A stretch of DNA of 14,909 nt from an uncultured Neisseria sp. (GTDB taxonomy: Bacteria > Pseudomonadota > Gammaproteobacteria > Burkholderiales > Neisseriaceae): NCBI GenBank assembly GCA_937919795.1, contig CALFOA010000131.1, positions 1 to 14,909 on the forward strand, in the 5' to 3' direction. This document shows positions 1 through 7,032 of this stretch, piece after piece (the first letter of the stretch is position 1; every line of letters starts with the position of its first letter). The notes under the pieces were generated by a model, which saw nothing but the letters and a program-made list of their open reading frames with translations, searched no databases and was not told the DNA's origin. Made by a program: the position numbers and the translations under genes.

Positions 1-2696
1 CGGTGTACCACTACGCCGCGTTCGGCCAATGCTTCCGGGCTGTAGTCAGTTTCATCATCGTCGTTCGGATTGAATGCATCTGCTACCAAATCGCTTTGTG
101 AGCCGCTCAGCAGGTGCTCCATATCCGGCGCTTCAGAATGAAAGGCGTGTGCATCCAACTCATCGAACACCGGCGCCGCTACATCCTGCGGCTGTTCAAC
201 CTGCACCGCGATCAGCAGTGATGCAACGTTTTGCTTAATATTGCCCCATAAATTTTGGAACATATTAAACGCTTCGCGCTTGTATTCCTGCTTCGGATTT
301 TTCTGGGCATAACCGCGCAAATGAATGCCTTGGCGCAGATAATCCATCGCCGCCAAGTGCTCGCGCCATTGGTTGTCGATAACCTGCAACATCACGCTGC
401 GCTCGAAGCCCTGCATCACCTGTTCGCCCACCTGCTCGACTTTCTCGGCATATTCGGCTTCAATCTGCTGTTGCAAACGTTCGGTAACATCTTGGTTTTC
501 CAGCGTGTTATCGGCTTTCAACCAAGCCTGAACATCGGCATGAACGCGGAACTCACCCGCCAGCGCAGCTTGCAGGCCGACGATATCCCATTCTTCTTCC
601 ATGCTGTTGGGCGGCATATATTGTGCCACCAAATCCTCCACCACATCGGCGCGGATTCCTTTGGCCAATTCGCTGATTTCTTTGCTGCCCAATACCTCAT
701 CGCGGTGTTTGTAAATCACCTTACGTTGTTCGTTGGCGACATCATCATATTCCAATACCTGTTTACGCATATCGAAATTGCGGCCTTCCACTTTGCGCTG
801 CGCGCCTTCGATTTGGCGGGTCAGCAAGCCATGTTCGATCGCTACGCCGCGCTCGGGGGCAAGACGGTTCAGGATGGCGGCAGCGCGATCCAAAGCAAAC
901 AGGCGCAACAGCGGGTCTTCAAAAGAAAGATAGAAACGGCTGGAACCCGGGTCGCCCTGGCGGCCGGAACGGCCGCGCAACTGGTTGTCGATACGGCGGC
1001 TTTCATGGCGCTCGGTACCGATAATATGCAGACCGCCGGCTTCCAATACGCGTTGATGGTCGGCTTCCCAGCCGTCTTCCAAAGCTTTGATACGCGCCTG
1101 TTTTTCTTCCTGGCTGAGCAACTCATCGGCCAAGATGGCATCGCTCTGATGTTTCACATTGCCGCCCAACACAATATCGGTACCGCGACCGGCCATATTG
1201 GTGGCCACGGTAATCATACCAGGTTTACCCGCCTGCGCTACAATCAGCGCTTCGCGTTGGTGTTCTTTGGCGTTCAATACGTTGTGCGACAGGCCTGCCT
1301 GATTGAGCAAATGCGACACCAACTCGGAGTTTTCAATGGTGGTGGTACCCACCAACACCGGCTGACCGCGCTCGTAACAATCCTGAATGTCTTTAATCAC
1401 CGCTTCGTACTTCTCTTCGGAAGTGCGGAAAATTTGGTCGTTGTAGTCTTTACGCTGAATCGGGCGGTTGGTCGGAATAATCACCGTTTCCAAGCCATAA
1501 ATGCTTTGGAACTCAAAAGCCTCGGTATCGGCGGTACCGGTCATGCCGGCCAGCTTTTCGTACAAACGGAAATAGTTTTGGAAGGTAATCGAAGCCAGCG
1601 TTTGGTTTTCGCGCTTGATTTCCACCCCTTCTTTGGCTTCCACCGCTTGGTGCAAGCCATCAGACCAGCGGCGGCCGTCCATCAAACGGCCGGTGTGCTC
1701 GTCGACAATCACAATTTCGCCTTCTTTAATCACATAGTGCTGGTCTTTGTGGAATAGGCTGTGTGCGCGCAAAGCGGCCATCAAGTGGTGCATCAAGGAA
1801 ATATTGGCGGCTGAATAAAGCGAATCGTTTTCTTGCAGCAAGCCCATTTGGGTGAGGATTTCTTCTGCATGCTCGTGCCCTTGTTCGCTCATCAGCACCT
1901 GCATCATTTTTTCGTCTACCCAGTAATCGCCTTCGCCGTCTTCTGTTTCCTGGCGAATTAATTGCGCCGGCACTTGATTCATCACTTGATAAACCTGCAC
2001 ATTATCATCGGCCTGGCCGGAAATAATCAGCGGGGTACGCGCTTCGTCGATCAAAATAGAATCCACTTCGTCGACCACAGCAAAATTCAGCTCGCGCTGT
2101 ACTTTATCGTATTGATCGGCCACCATATTGTCGCGCAGGTAGTCGAAGCCGAATTCATTGTTGGTACCGTAGGTGATGTCGGCGCCATAAGCGTTTTGGC
2201 GGTCGAACTGTTCCATATTGCTGACAATCACGCCCACCGAAAGGCCGAGGAAGTTGTACAACGGCTGCATAGTGGCGGCATCACGGGCGGCCAGATAATC
2301 GTTCACGGTAATCACGTGCACGCCTTTGCCGGACAAGGCATTCAGGTAAACCGGTAGTGTACCCACCAAGGTTTTACCTTCACCGGTGCGCATCTCGGCG
2401 ATTTTGCCGTAATGCAATACCATACCGCCGATCAACTGCACATCGAAATGGCGCATACCCAGCACGCGGCGCGAAGCTTCGCGGCAAACGGCAAACGCTT
2501 CTACTAAGATATCGTCCAGCGAGCTGCCGTCGGCTACGCGTTGCTTCAATTCGGCGGTTTTCGCCTGTAAAGCCGCATCGTCCAAGGCTTCCATTTGCGA
2601 CTCAAGCGCGTTGATGCGGGTAACATTTTTACGGTATTGTTTCAGCAGACGATCATTGCGGCTGCCGAACATTTTTTTAGCTAAATTGGTGAGCAT
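1..2696 (-). CDS. secA: SecA preprotein translocase ATPase (3' end outside window)
   Basis: SecA is the cytoplasmic motor that binds preproteins and drives them through the SecYEG channel by ATP hydrolysis. The reading frame starts at ATG 2696 (protein begins [20 protein letters not shown]) and stays open for 898 codons to the window edge. Key motifs sit where the family has them: Walker A TGEGKT with Lys108, [11 protein letters not shown] with Asp209-Glu210, and the helicase motif NMAGRGTDI with Arg504. The last visible residues are acidic linker followed by VVVHR. Neisserial SecA is about 916 residues, so only roughly 18 are missing, expected to be the Cys-rich zinc-binding tail that contacts SecB and lipid. 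An AGGAA at 2712-2708 is a plausible ribosome site. There is no secM-like gene upstream; dciA is divergent instead, so the E. coli SecM arrest control is not in evidence. Confidence 0.97.
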   Translation of the reverse strand, partial: MLTNLAKKMFGSRNDRLLKQYRKNVTRINALESQMEALDDAALQAKTAELKQRVADGSSLDDILVEAFAVCREASRRVLGMRHFDVQLIGGMVLHYGKIAEMRTGEGKTLVGTLPVYLNALSGKGVHVITVNDYLAARDAATMQPLYNFLGLSVGVIVSNMEQFDRQNAYGADITYGTNNEFGFDYLRDNMVADQYDKVQRELNFAVVDEVDSILIDEARTPLIISGQADDNVQVYQVMNQVPAQLIRQETEDGEGDYWVDEKMMQVLMSEQGHEHAEEILTQMGLLQENDSLYSAANISLMHHLMAALRAHSLFHKDQHYVIKEGEIVIVDEHTGRLMDGRRWSDGLHQAVEAKEGVEIKRENQTLASITFQNYFRLYEKLAGMTGTADTEAFEFQSIYGLETVIIPTNRPIQRKDYNDQIFRTSEEKYEAVIKDIQDCYERGQPVLVGTTTIENSELVSHLLNQAGLSHNVLNAKEHQREALIVAQAGKPGMITVATNMAGRGTDIVLGGNVKHQSDAILADELLSQEEKQARIKALEDGWEADHQRVLEAGGLHIIGTERHESRRIDNQLRGRSGRQGDPGSSRFYLSFEDPLLRLFALDRAAAILNRLAPERGVAIEHGLLTRQIEGAQRKVEGRNFDMRKQVLEYDDVANEQRKVIYKHRDEVLGSKEISELAKGIRADVVEDLVAQYMPPNSMEEEWDIVGLQAALAGEFRVHADVQAWLKADNTLENQDVTERLQQQIEAEYAEKVEQVGEQVMQGFERSVMLQVIDNQWREHLAAMDYLRQGIHLRGYAQKNPKQEYKREAFNMFQNLWGNIKQNVASLLIAVQVEQPQDVAAPVFDELDAHAFHSEAPDMEHLLSGSQSDLVADAFNPNDDDETDYSPEALAERGVVVH

Positions 2697-2717
2697 AATA
2701 GATAAAATTCCTGTGCC

Positions 2718-2753
2718 TGATAAAATGGTAGGCAATAACCGTGCATTTTATCA
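2718..2753. promoter_or_regulatory. Perfect 10-bp inverted repeat carrying facing extended -10 elements (secA / dciA)
   Basis: TGATAAAATG (2718-2727) and CATTTTATCA (2744-2753) are exact inverted copies 16 bases apart. Each arm contains TGA-TAAAAT, an extended -10 form: one reads right toward dciA, the other left toward secA. Neither has a convincing -35 box. The minus-strand copy gives a start near 2738, leaving a secA leader of about 40 bases. The arms could alternatively be an operator or an RNA hairpin. Promoter function is inferred. Confidence 0.5.
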
Positions 2754-2840
2754 CACAGCTTGTCTTTAAAGGGATACCGCGTGTCGATATGATGATGATT
2801 TAATTAATTTCAAGATTTTTAACACCCGAGCCATTCTTTT

Positions 2841-3260
2841 ATGAACCCCGACCAACTGGCCAAACGCGACCGTTTACTCGCCAAACTCTGGGCGCAATCC
2901 CAGCACTGGCAGCGGATAGAGAACGACATCAAACTGGCGCTGCCCCCCAATCTGCGCCCGTATATCCGCGTGGCACACATTGAAAACGGCTGCCTAGTGG
3001 TGCTGGCGCACAACAATATGGCCGCCTCCCGCATCCGTATGCTAGCGGCTGGTTTGTTGCCGCGCTTTCAGGCACTGTTGCCGGAAATTCAGGACATCCG
3101 CATCAAGCTTGTTCCACAAAGCAGCGCACCGGAGAAAAACAATCCGCACACCCTCAGCGAAACCGCGCTAAATGAGCTGAGCCACACCGCCGACAATCTG
3201 GCTCACCACCCCGAGCTGGCCGCCGCGCTCACGCGCTTAGTGCAAAAACACCGTAAATAA
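2841..3260 (+). CDS. dciA: DciA-family replicative helicase loader/operator (DUF721)
   Basis: This 139-residue protein looks like DUF721/DciA, the ancestral factor that helps place the DnaB helicase on DNA in bacteria lacking the phage-derived DnaC loader. DciA proteins have an N-terminal KH-like domain and a flexible tail. Here residues about 1-105 form the folded part: a basic, Trp-containing helix (KLWAQSQHWQRIENDIKLAL), then alternating strands and helices ending in a run with RIKLVP. Residues 106-139 are polar with short helices (ALNELSHTADNLA and the final TRLVQKHRK). The gene is divergent from secA, an arrangement I recall from other Neisseria. No good Shine-Dalgarno precedes ATG 2841, and no better start is visible. 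Assignment rests on overall pattern and context rather than a catalytic motif. Confidence 0.8.
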   Translation: MNPDQLAKRDRLLAKLWAQSQHWQRIENDIKLALPPNLRPYIRVAHIENGCLVVLAHNNMAASRIRMLAAGLLPRFQALLPEIQDIRIKLVPQSSAPEKNNPHTLSETALNELSHTADNLAHHPELAAALTRLVQKHRK

Positions 3261-3274
3261 GACAATTATTAACA

Positions 3275-3288
3275 TTGATAGCGGTCAA
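3275..3288 (+). promoter_or_regulatory. Candidate FNR/ANR-type site upstream of laz
   Basis: TTGATAGCGGTCAA matches nine of ten fixed positions of the FNR consensus TTGAT-N4-ATCAA. Its centre (3281.5) is about 86 bases before the best start I can propose for laz, not the usual -41.5 activator position, so it could act from upstream, serve a weaker promoter near 3311-3316, or be chance. Anaerobic control would suit a periplasmic electron carrier. Confidence 0.35.
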
Positions 3289-3298
3289 ACCATCCTCT

Positions 3299-3310
3299 TT
3301 CAGACAGGCA
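3299..3310 (-). repeat. DNA uptake sequence, single copy
   Basis: The plus strand reads TTCAGACAGGCA, the exact complement of TGCCTGTCTGAA. It stands alone in the dciA-laz gap, without an inverted partner, so it does not form a hairpin. Confidence 0.9.
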
Positions 3311-3332
3311 TTTACGGTTTCTTAAACATTCA

Positions 3333-3361
3333 TTATCAGGTATTCTTATACTTTGTAAAAT
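3333..3361 (+). promoter_or_regulatory. Candidate sigma70 promoter for laz
   Basis: TTATCA (3333-3338), a 17-base spacer and TAAAAT (3356-3361) predict a start near 3368, about 25 bases before the laz ATG. TATACT at 3347-3352 is an alternative -10 with a poorer -35. AAGGA at 3379-3383 is a good ribosome site nine bases from the start codon. Confidence 0.5.
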
Positions 3362-3392
3362 TTCCCTATCCTCAACAAAAGGAAAACTTTAA

Positions 3393-3983
3393 ATGAAAGC
3401 TTATCTTGCCTTAATTTCCGCTGCCGCTCTCTCACTGGCTGCCTGCTCGCAACAAGAAACCGCCCAACCGGCGGCTCCTGCCTCCCAAGCTTCTGCTGCG
3501 GCTACCGCCAGTGCGCCTGCCGAAACAGCGTCTGCTACCGCTTCTTCTGCCACCAACTCTGCGGCTTCTGCTGCGCAGCCTGCTGAAGTGGCTGCCGAAT
3601 GCAGCACGGTAGTCGAAAGCAACGACCAAATGAAATACAACGTCAGCCAAATCGATATTAAAAAATCCTGCACCTCATTTAAAATCGTGCTCAAACATAC
3701 CGGCCAAATGCCAAAAACTTCAATGGGGCATAACTTAGTGATCAGCAAAGCCGACGATGCTTCCAGCGTTGCCTCGGAAGGCACCGGCGAAGGGGCAAGC
3801 AAAGATTTCCTGAAAGTTTCCGACAGCCGTATTGTGGCACATACCAAAATGCTGGGCGGCGGCGAAGAGGACAGCATTGTGCTGGATACCAGCAAACTGG
3901 ATGCAAACAGCCAATATAAATTTTTCTGCACCTTCCCCGGCCACTTTGGCCTGATGCAGGGTGATGTTAAGCTGGTAGACTAA
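3393..3983 (+). CDS. laz: Lipid-modified azurin (Laz / H.8-type outer-membrane cupredoxin)
   Basis: Laz is a blue copper protein anchored to the outer membrane that passes electrons to periplasmic acceptors such as cytochrome c peroxidase and nitrite reductase. The 196-residue product begins with a lipoprotein signal ending LAAC (acylated Cys18). Residues 19-66 are a low-complexity linker of Ala, Ser, Thr and Pro. The azurin domain follows: Cys70 and Cys93 for the structural disulfide, and type I copper ligands His113 (in MGHNLV), Cys179, His184 and Met188 ([10 protein letters not shown]). All ligands are present, so the protein should bind copper. The linker differs from the AAEAP-type pentapeptide repeats of meningococcal and gonococcal H.8 antigens; no regular pentamer is visible. 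The gene is a single unit closed by a strong terminator. Confidence 0.96.
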   Translation: MKAYLALISAAALSLAACSQQETAQPAAPASQASAAATASAPAETASATASSATNSAASAAQPAEVAAECSTVVESNDQMKYNVSQIDIKKSCTSFKIVLKHTGQMPKTSMGHNLVISKADDASSVASEGTGEGASKDFLKVSDSRIVAHTKMLGGGEEDSIVLDTSKLDANSQYKFFCTFPGHFGLMQGDVKLVD

Positions 3984-3995
3984 GCTGCTTACATC

Positions 3996-4043
3996 ATCGA
4001 CCGCCGTATGCTGTTCAATAGTATACGGCGGTTGATTCTTTTT
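3996..4043 (+). terminator. Rho-independent terminator after laz
   Basis: The arms ACCGCCGTAT (4000-4009) and ATACGGCGGT (4023-4032) pair perfectly. The stem extends outward to 3996/4036 through one G-U pair and is followed by CTTTTT (4038-4043). It begins about 12 bases after the laz stop. It contains no DUS, unlike most hairpins in this window. Confidence 0.9.
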
Positions 4044-4192
4044 ACTAAACGCTGATAAAGTGTTTTCCATACAGCTATTGCCCATATGATTTTTTTCAGC
4101 GTAAATATCTGTTTAGCCCTATTCTATCCTCCCCAAACCATCCCTTTTCTTCCCACCCGTTTCCACCAATGTAAAAAACATGATTTAGCGCT
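4044..4192. other. Intergenic stretch with no recognised gene
   Basis: This is the first part of the 337-base gap between laz and bfd. I see no credible reading frame. Positions 4117-4158 contain no G on the plus strand and are pyrimidine-rich. The remainder of the gap holds the bfd promoter and a DUS. Confidence 0.6.
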
Positions 4193-4220
4193 TGAAATAA
4201 TAATGGTTTGCATTTATATT
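4193..4220 (+). promoter_or_regulatory. Candidate bfd promoter with weak Fur-box resemblance
   Basis: TTGAAA (4193-4198), a 16-base spacer and TATATT (4215-4220) form a good promoter with a start near 4228. The overlapping AT-rich segment 4199-4217 matches the 19-base Fur consensus at 11 positions. That is borderline, but bfd is iron-repressed in other bacteria. The transcript would have a leader of about 90 bases. Confidence 0.5.
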
Positions 4221-4246
4221 ATCGATAAATCGAAATAAAGCCGGTA

Positions 4247-4258
4247 TGCCTGTCTGAA
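4247..4258 (+). repeat. DNA uptake sequence, single copy, in the bfd leader
   Basis: An exact TGCCTGTCTGAA between the proposed bfd promoter and its start codon. It has no inverted partner nearby. Confidence 0.9.
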
Positions 4259-4320
4259 AACCTGCTTTGACCCAGTTGATATTTAAAGATAAAGCAACAT
4301 CACAACCGGAGATCACCATT

Positions 4321-4527
4321 ATGTTTGTCTGTATTTGCAATGCGATTACCGACCGCCAAATCCAAGAAACCGTCGCCGCCGGCGCCAGCAGCCTGAGCGA
4401 TTTACAGGCACAATTGGGCGTGGCGACTTGTTGTGGCTGTTGCAGTGATTTGGCTGCTTCCTACCTCACTGCTGCCGGCGCACAAACTCAAAACACCATT
4501 ACTGCCGGTATTAAAGTATCCGCTTAA
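4321..4527 (+). CDS. bfd: Bacterioferritin-associated ferredoxin (Bfd-type [2Fe-2S] protein)
   Basis: Bfd is a small [2Fe-2S] protein that delivers electrons to bacterioferritin so that stored iron is reduced and released. I choose ATG 4321, giving 68 residues, because GGAG at 4308-4311 lies nine bases upstream and the protein then begins MFVCICNAITD, like E. coli Bfd; the frame can be extended to a TTG at 4267 but that adds non-homologous residues. Cluster ligands are expected from Cys4 and Cys6 plus a CxxC pair. The second site reads TCCGCC, with Cys37, 38, 40 and 41, so either 37/40 or 38/41 could serve and two cysteines are extra. No bacterioferritin gene is adjacent. The same fold occurs in other BFD-like domains, so the partner is inferred. 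Confidence 0.9.
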   Translation: MFVCICNAITDRQIQETVAAGASSLSDLQAQLGVATCCGCCSDLAASYLTAAGAQTQNTITAGIKVSA

Positions 4528-4560
4528 TACCGTTAACGGTGTATTCCCCCGAATAAACAG

Positions 4561-4596
4561 CAATGCCTGTCTGAAACATTTTTCAGACAGGCATTG
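4561..4596 (+). terminator. DUS inverted-pair hairpin after bfd
   Basis: Sixteen-base arms (4561-4576 and 4581-4596) pair perfectly around a CATT loop. DUS copies are at 4564-4575 (plus) and 4582-4593 (minus), arranged with their GAA ends toward the loop. No T-run follows on either side, so termination would depend on the stem or on a non-canonical mechanism. Confidence 0.75.
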
Positions 4597-4605
4597 TGCT
4601 ATGAT
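4597..4605 (+). promoter_or_regulatory. Extended -10 promoter candidate for fghA
   Basis: TGC-TATGAT directly abuts the preceding hairpin, predicting a start near 4612 and a leader of about 34 bases. There is no good -35; that position falls inside the hairpin (4577-4582, CATTTT). Confidence 0.45.
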
Positions 4606-4645
4606 AAAACCGTCTTTTAATACTATTTAATTGAGAGAGAACATC

Positions 4646-5500
4646 ATGAGCCAAACCCCCACCCTGATTTCGCGCAACAAAATGTTCAACGGCCACCACG
4701 AGCGCCACCGCCATTTCTCCGAAAGCTGCCAATGCGAGATGACGTTTGCCGTGTACCTGCCGCCGCAAGCGCTGCAAGGTTATCGGGTGCCGGTGATTTA
4801 CTGGCTCTCAGGCCTCACCTGCACCGATGAAAATTTTTCCACCAAAGCCGGTGCCCAGCGCTATGCCGCTCACTGGGGCGTGGCCTTGGTGATGCCCGAC
4901 ACCAGCCCGCGTGGCGAAGCAGTGGCCGATGCGCCGCGTTACGATTTGGGGCAAGGCGCCGGTTTTTATGTAAACGCCACCGAAGAGCCGTGGGCGGCTC
5001 ATTATCAGATGTATGACTATGTGGTAAACGAACTGCCTGCGCTGATTGAAGCGCACTTTCCGGTAACCGATAAACGCAGCATCATGGGGCACAGCATGGG
5101 CGGCCACGGCGCTTTGCAAATCGCGCTGAAAAATCCCGAACGCTACGCCGCCGTTTCCGCCTTCGCCCCGATTGTGAACCCCAGCCACACTCCATGGGGG
5201 CAAAACGCACTCACCGCCTATCTCGGCAACAACCCCGCCGCTTGGGCACAATATGACAGCACCGAAATCATTCAGACAGGCCTTGCCGGCAGCCGCAAAC
5301 TGCCGATTCTGATTGATCAAGGCAGCGGCGACGAGTTTTATCCGAAAGAATTGCAGCCCGATACCTTTGTCAACGCCGCCCGCGGCCACGGCTACAACGT
5401 GCGCTACCAACTGTGCGAAGGCTACGATCACAGCTATTATTTCATTGCCAGTTTTATCGAAAGCCACATTGAATTCCACGCCGAAGCCTTGGATTTATAA
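4646..5500 (+). CDS. fghA: S-formylglutathione hydrolase (esterase D family)
   Basis: This serine hydrolase cleaves S-formylglutathione to formate and glutathione, the second step of glutathione-dependent formaldehyde detoxification after the alcohol dehydrogenase AdhC. ATG 4646 gives 284 residues, the usual family length, and has GAGAGAGA just upstream; a TTG at 4631 in the same frame overlaps that ribosome site and is rejected. The nucleophile is Ser150 in GHSMGGHGA, with Asp229 in GSGDEF and His262 in GYDHSYYF completing the triad. Cys59 in LSGLTCTDENF corresponds to the conserved cysteine whose modification inhibits the yeast enzyme. In meningococcus and gonococcus the homologue estD lies next to adhC and nmlR; here it stands alone between bfd and prpF. 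A near-DUS (11 of 12) lies inside it at 5271-5282. Confidence 0.96.
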   Translation: MSQTPTLISRNKMFNGHHERHRHFSESCQCEMTFAVYLPPQALQGYRVPVIYWLSGLTCTDENFSTKAGAQRYAAHWGVALVMPDTSPRGEAVADAPRYDLGQGAGFYVNATEEPWAAHYQMYDYVVNELPALIEAHFPVTDKRSIMGHSMGGHGALQIALKNPERYAAVSAFAPIVNPSHTPWGQNALTAYLGNNPAAWAQYDSTEIIQTGLAGSRKLPILIDQGSGDEFYPKELQPDTFVNAARGHGYNVRYQLCEGYDHSYYFIASFIESHIEFHAEALDL

Positions 5501-5518
5501 AGCTTTTCAGCAGCAGGC

Positions 5519-5548
5519 CGGATGTGGAGAAAAAAATCTTCACATCCG
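5519..5548 (+). other. Stem-loop between fghA and prpF
   Basis: Twelve-base arms 5519-5530 and 5537-5548 pair with one G-U around a six-A loop. It lies 18 bases after the fghA stop but has no T-run, so it is an atypical terminator, an mRNA 3' end stabiliser or an operator. The right arm overlaps the proposed prpF -35. Confidence 0.55.
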
Positions 5549-5566
5549 ACTACAATGCGCTACAAT
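5539..5566 (+). promoter_or_regulatory. Candidate prpF promoter
   Basis: TTCACA (5539-5544, five of six to consensus), a 16-base spacer and TACAAT (5561-5566) predict a start near 5574. A second TACAAT lies at 5551-5556. The leader to the chosen prpF start would be about 140 bases. Confidence 0.45.
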
Positions 5567-5713
5567 AAGCATATTTCATTACCATCTAAACAAACGTAGC
5601 ACGGCTCTTCTGCCATTCAACAATCCTGTTTCTTCTTATGCACTGCAAAAGATGGTTTAATGAAAATCCGCATCCTTTCACAACACAACAAACTGTTCTA
5701 CAAAGGAAATACC

Positions 5714-6895
5714 ATGGCTAACTTCCCCGCGCAAATCAAAATCCCCGCCGTTTACTATCGTGGCGGCACCTCCAAAGGCGTATTTTTCAAACTCAGCGAC
5801 CTGCCCGCCGCCGCCCAACAGCCGGGTGAAGCGCGCGATAAAATCCTGTTGCGCGTCATCGGCAGCCCCGACCCTTACGGCAAACAAATCGACGGCCTGG
5901 GCAATGCCAGCTCATCCACCAGTAAAGCGGTGATTCTCGATAAAAGCAGCAGCCCTGATCACGATGTCGATTATTTGTTCGGCCAGGTTTCCATCGACAA
6001 ACCTTTTGTAGACTGGAGCGGCAACTGCGGCAACCTCACCGCCGCTGTCGGCGCGTTTGCCATTTCCAACGGCTTGGTTGATCCCGCCAAAATACCGCAA
6101 AACGGTATCTGCACCGTGCGCATCTGGCAGAAAAACATCAGCAAAACCATCATCGCCCACATTCCGATCACCAACGGCGAAGTGCAGGAAACCGGCGATT
6201 TCGAGCTCGACGGCGTCACCTTCCCCGCGGCCGAAGTACAAATCGAATTTCTCGACCCGGCCGACGGCGAAGGCGATATGTTCCCCACCGGCAATCTGGT
6301 GGACGACTTGGAAGTGCCCGGCATCGGCGTATTAAAAGCCACCATGATCAATTCCGGCATTCCCACCATTTTTGTGAACGCCGCCGACATCGGCTACACC
6401 GGTACCGAGTTGCAAGACGATATCAACAACGATGCCGCCGCGCTGGAAAAATTGGAAGCCATCCGTGCCCACGGCGCTTTGAAAATGGGTTTGATTAAAG
6501 ACTTATCCGAAGCCGCCACCCGCCAGCATACCCCGAAAATCGCTTGGGTAGCCGCGCCGAAAGACTATGTATCTTCCAGCGGCAAAGCGGTTAAAGCCAC
6601 CGACATCGATGTGTTGGTACGTGCTATGAGCATGGGCAAACTGCACCATGCCATGATGGGCACCGCTTCGGTAGCCATTGCCACCGCTGCCGCTATTCCG
6701 GGCACTTTGGTGAATCTGGCTGCCGGCGACGGCGAACGCAATCAAGTGGTGTTCGGCCATCCTTCCGGCACGTTGCGCGTGGGCGCGGCGGCGGAACAGC
6801 AAAACGGCAAATGGACCGCCACCAAAGCTTCAATGGGTCGCAGCGCCCGTGTGATTATGGAAGGTTTTGTTCGCATTCCCGGCGATACTTTCTAA
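5714..6895 (+). CDS. prpF: 2-methylaconitate cis-trans isomerase PrpF
   Basis: PrpF converts the 2-methylaconitate isomer made by AcnD into the one used by aconitase, in the 2-methylcitrate cycle that oxidises propionyl-CoA to pyruvate. I start it at ATG 5714 because AAAGGAA (5702-5708) is correctly placed and the product is then 393 residues, the family length; the in-frame ATG at 5660 adds 18 unrelated residues without a ribosome site. Lys71 in SSSTSKAVI and Cys105 in SGNCGNL align, two residues off, with active-site Lys73 and Cys107 of Shewanella PrpF. The C-terminal part has the second copy of the diaminopimelate epimerase-like fold, including GGTSKG-type glycine turns near the N-terminus and HPSGTLRVGA near the end. 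ackA follows, as in the meningococcal propionate island, but prpB, prpC and acnD are not adjacent. Confidence 0.96.
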   Translation: MANFPAQIKIPAVYYRGGTSKGVFFKLSDLPAAAQQPGEARDKILLRVIGSPDPYGKQIDGLGNASSSTSKAVILDKSSSPDHDVDYLFGQVSIDKPFVDWSGNCGNLTAAVGAFAISNGLVDPAKIPQNGICTVRIWQKNISKTIIAHIPITNGEVQETGDFELDGVTFPAAEVQIEFLDPADGEGDMFPTGNLVDDLEVPGIGVLKATMINSGIPTIFVNAADIGYTGTELQDDINNDAAALEKLEAIRAHGALKMGLIKDLSEAATRQHTPKIAWVAAPKDYVSSSGKAVKATDIDVLVRAMSMGKLHHAMMGTASVAIATAAAIPGTLVNLAAGDGERNQVVFGHPSGTLRVGAAAEQQNGKWTATKASMGRSARVIMEGFVRIPGDTF

Positions 6896-6924
6896 ATATA
6901 AACTCAGTGAATCAACAAAGCCCT

Positions 6925-6953
6925 TTTAAACAACAGTGAAAAAACATTATACT
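6925..6953 (+). promoter_or_regulatory. Candidate ackA promoter
   Basis: TTTAAA (6925-6930), a 17-base spacer and TATACT (6948-6953) predict a start near 6960, shortly after the prpF stop. The transcript would carry the DUS hairpin 6968-6996 in its leader. Confidence 0.5.
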
Positions 6954-6967
6954 GCTGGGGTTTTCTG

Positions 6968-6996
6968 TTTTCAGACAGGCAATGCCTGTCTGAAAA
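6968..6996. repeat. Tail-to-tail DUS inverted pair between prpF and ackA
   Basis: Thirteen-base arms 6968-6980 and 6984-6996 flank the three bases AAT. The DUS copies (minus 6970-6981, plus 6983-6994) point outward, with TGCC ends toward the loop, the opposite order from the other four pairs. No T-run follows in either direction, so a terminator role is uncertain. Confidence 0.85.
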
Positions 6997-7032
6997 CCTA
7001 TTGATTATTGAATACTTCAACAAGGAATTCAC

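Noticed and set aside
255..1757. 500-codon plus-strand open frame opposite secA
   Set aside because: It uses the same codon register as secA on the other strand. It stays open because secA avoids TTA, CTA and TCA codons, and its translation looks like no protein family. The 1962-2357 frame is the same effect.
3447..3590. Possible phase-variable repeat in the laz linker
   Set aside because: The DNA has no exact tandem unit or homopolymer long enough for slipped-strand switching; only the amino-acid composition is repetitive.
3401..3931. Minus-strand frame of 176 codons opposite laz
   Set aside because: Shadow of the Ala/Ser-rich laz coding sequence; low-complexity translation with no independent support.
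4267..4320. TTG-initiated extension of bfd
   Set aside because: The 18 extra residues have no counterpart in Bfd proteins, and a good ribosome site lies just before ATG 4321.
4808..5479. Minus-strand frame of 223 codons opposite fghA
   Set aside because: Runs antisense to a gene with a complete catalytic triad; composition is typical of antisense translation. Similar frames opposite prpF, ackA and pilT2 were dropped for the same reason.
5660..5713. Upstream ATG for prpF
   Set aside because: No ribosome site, and the added residues fall outside the conserved domain; ATG 5714 has AAAGGAA correctly spaced.
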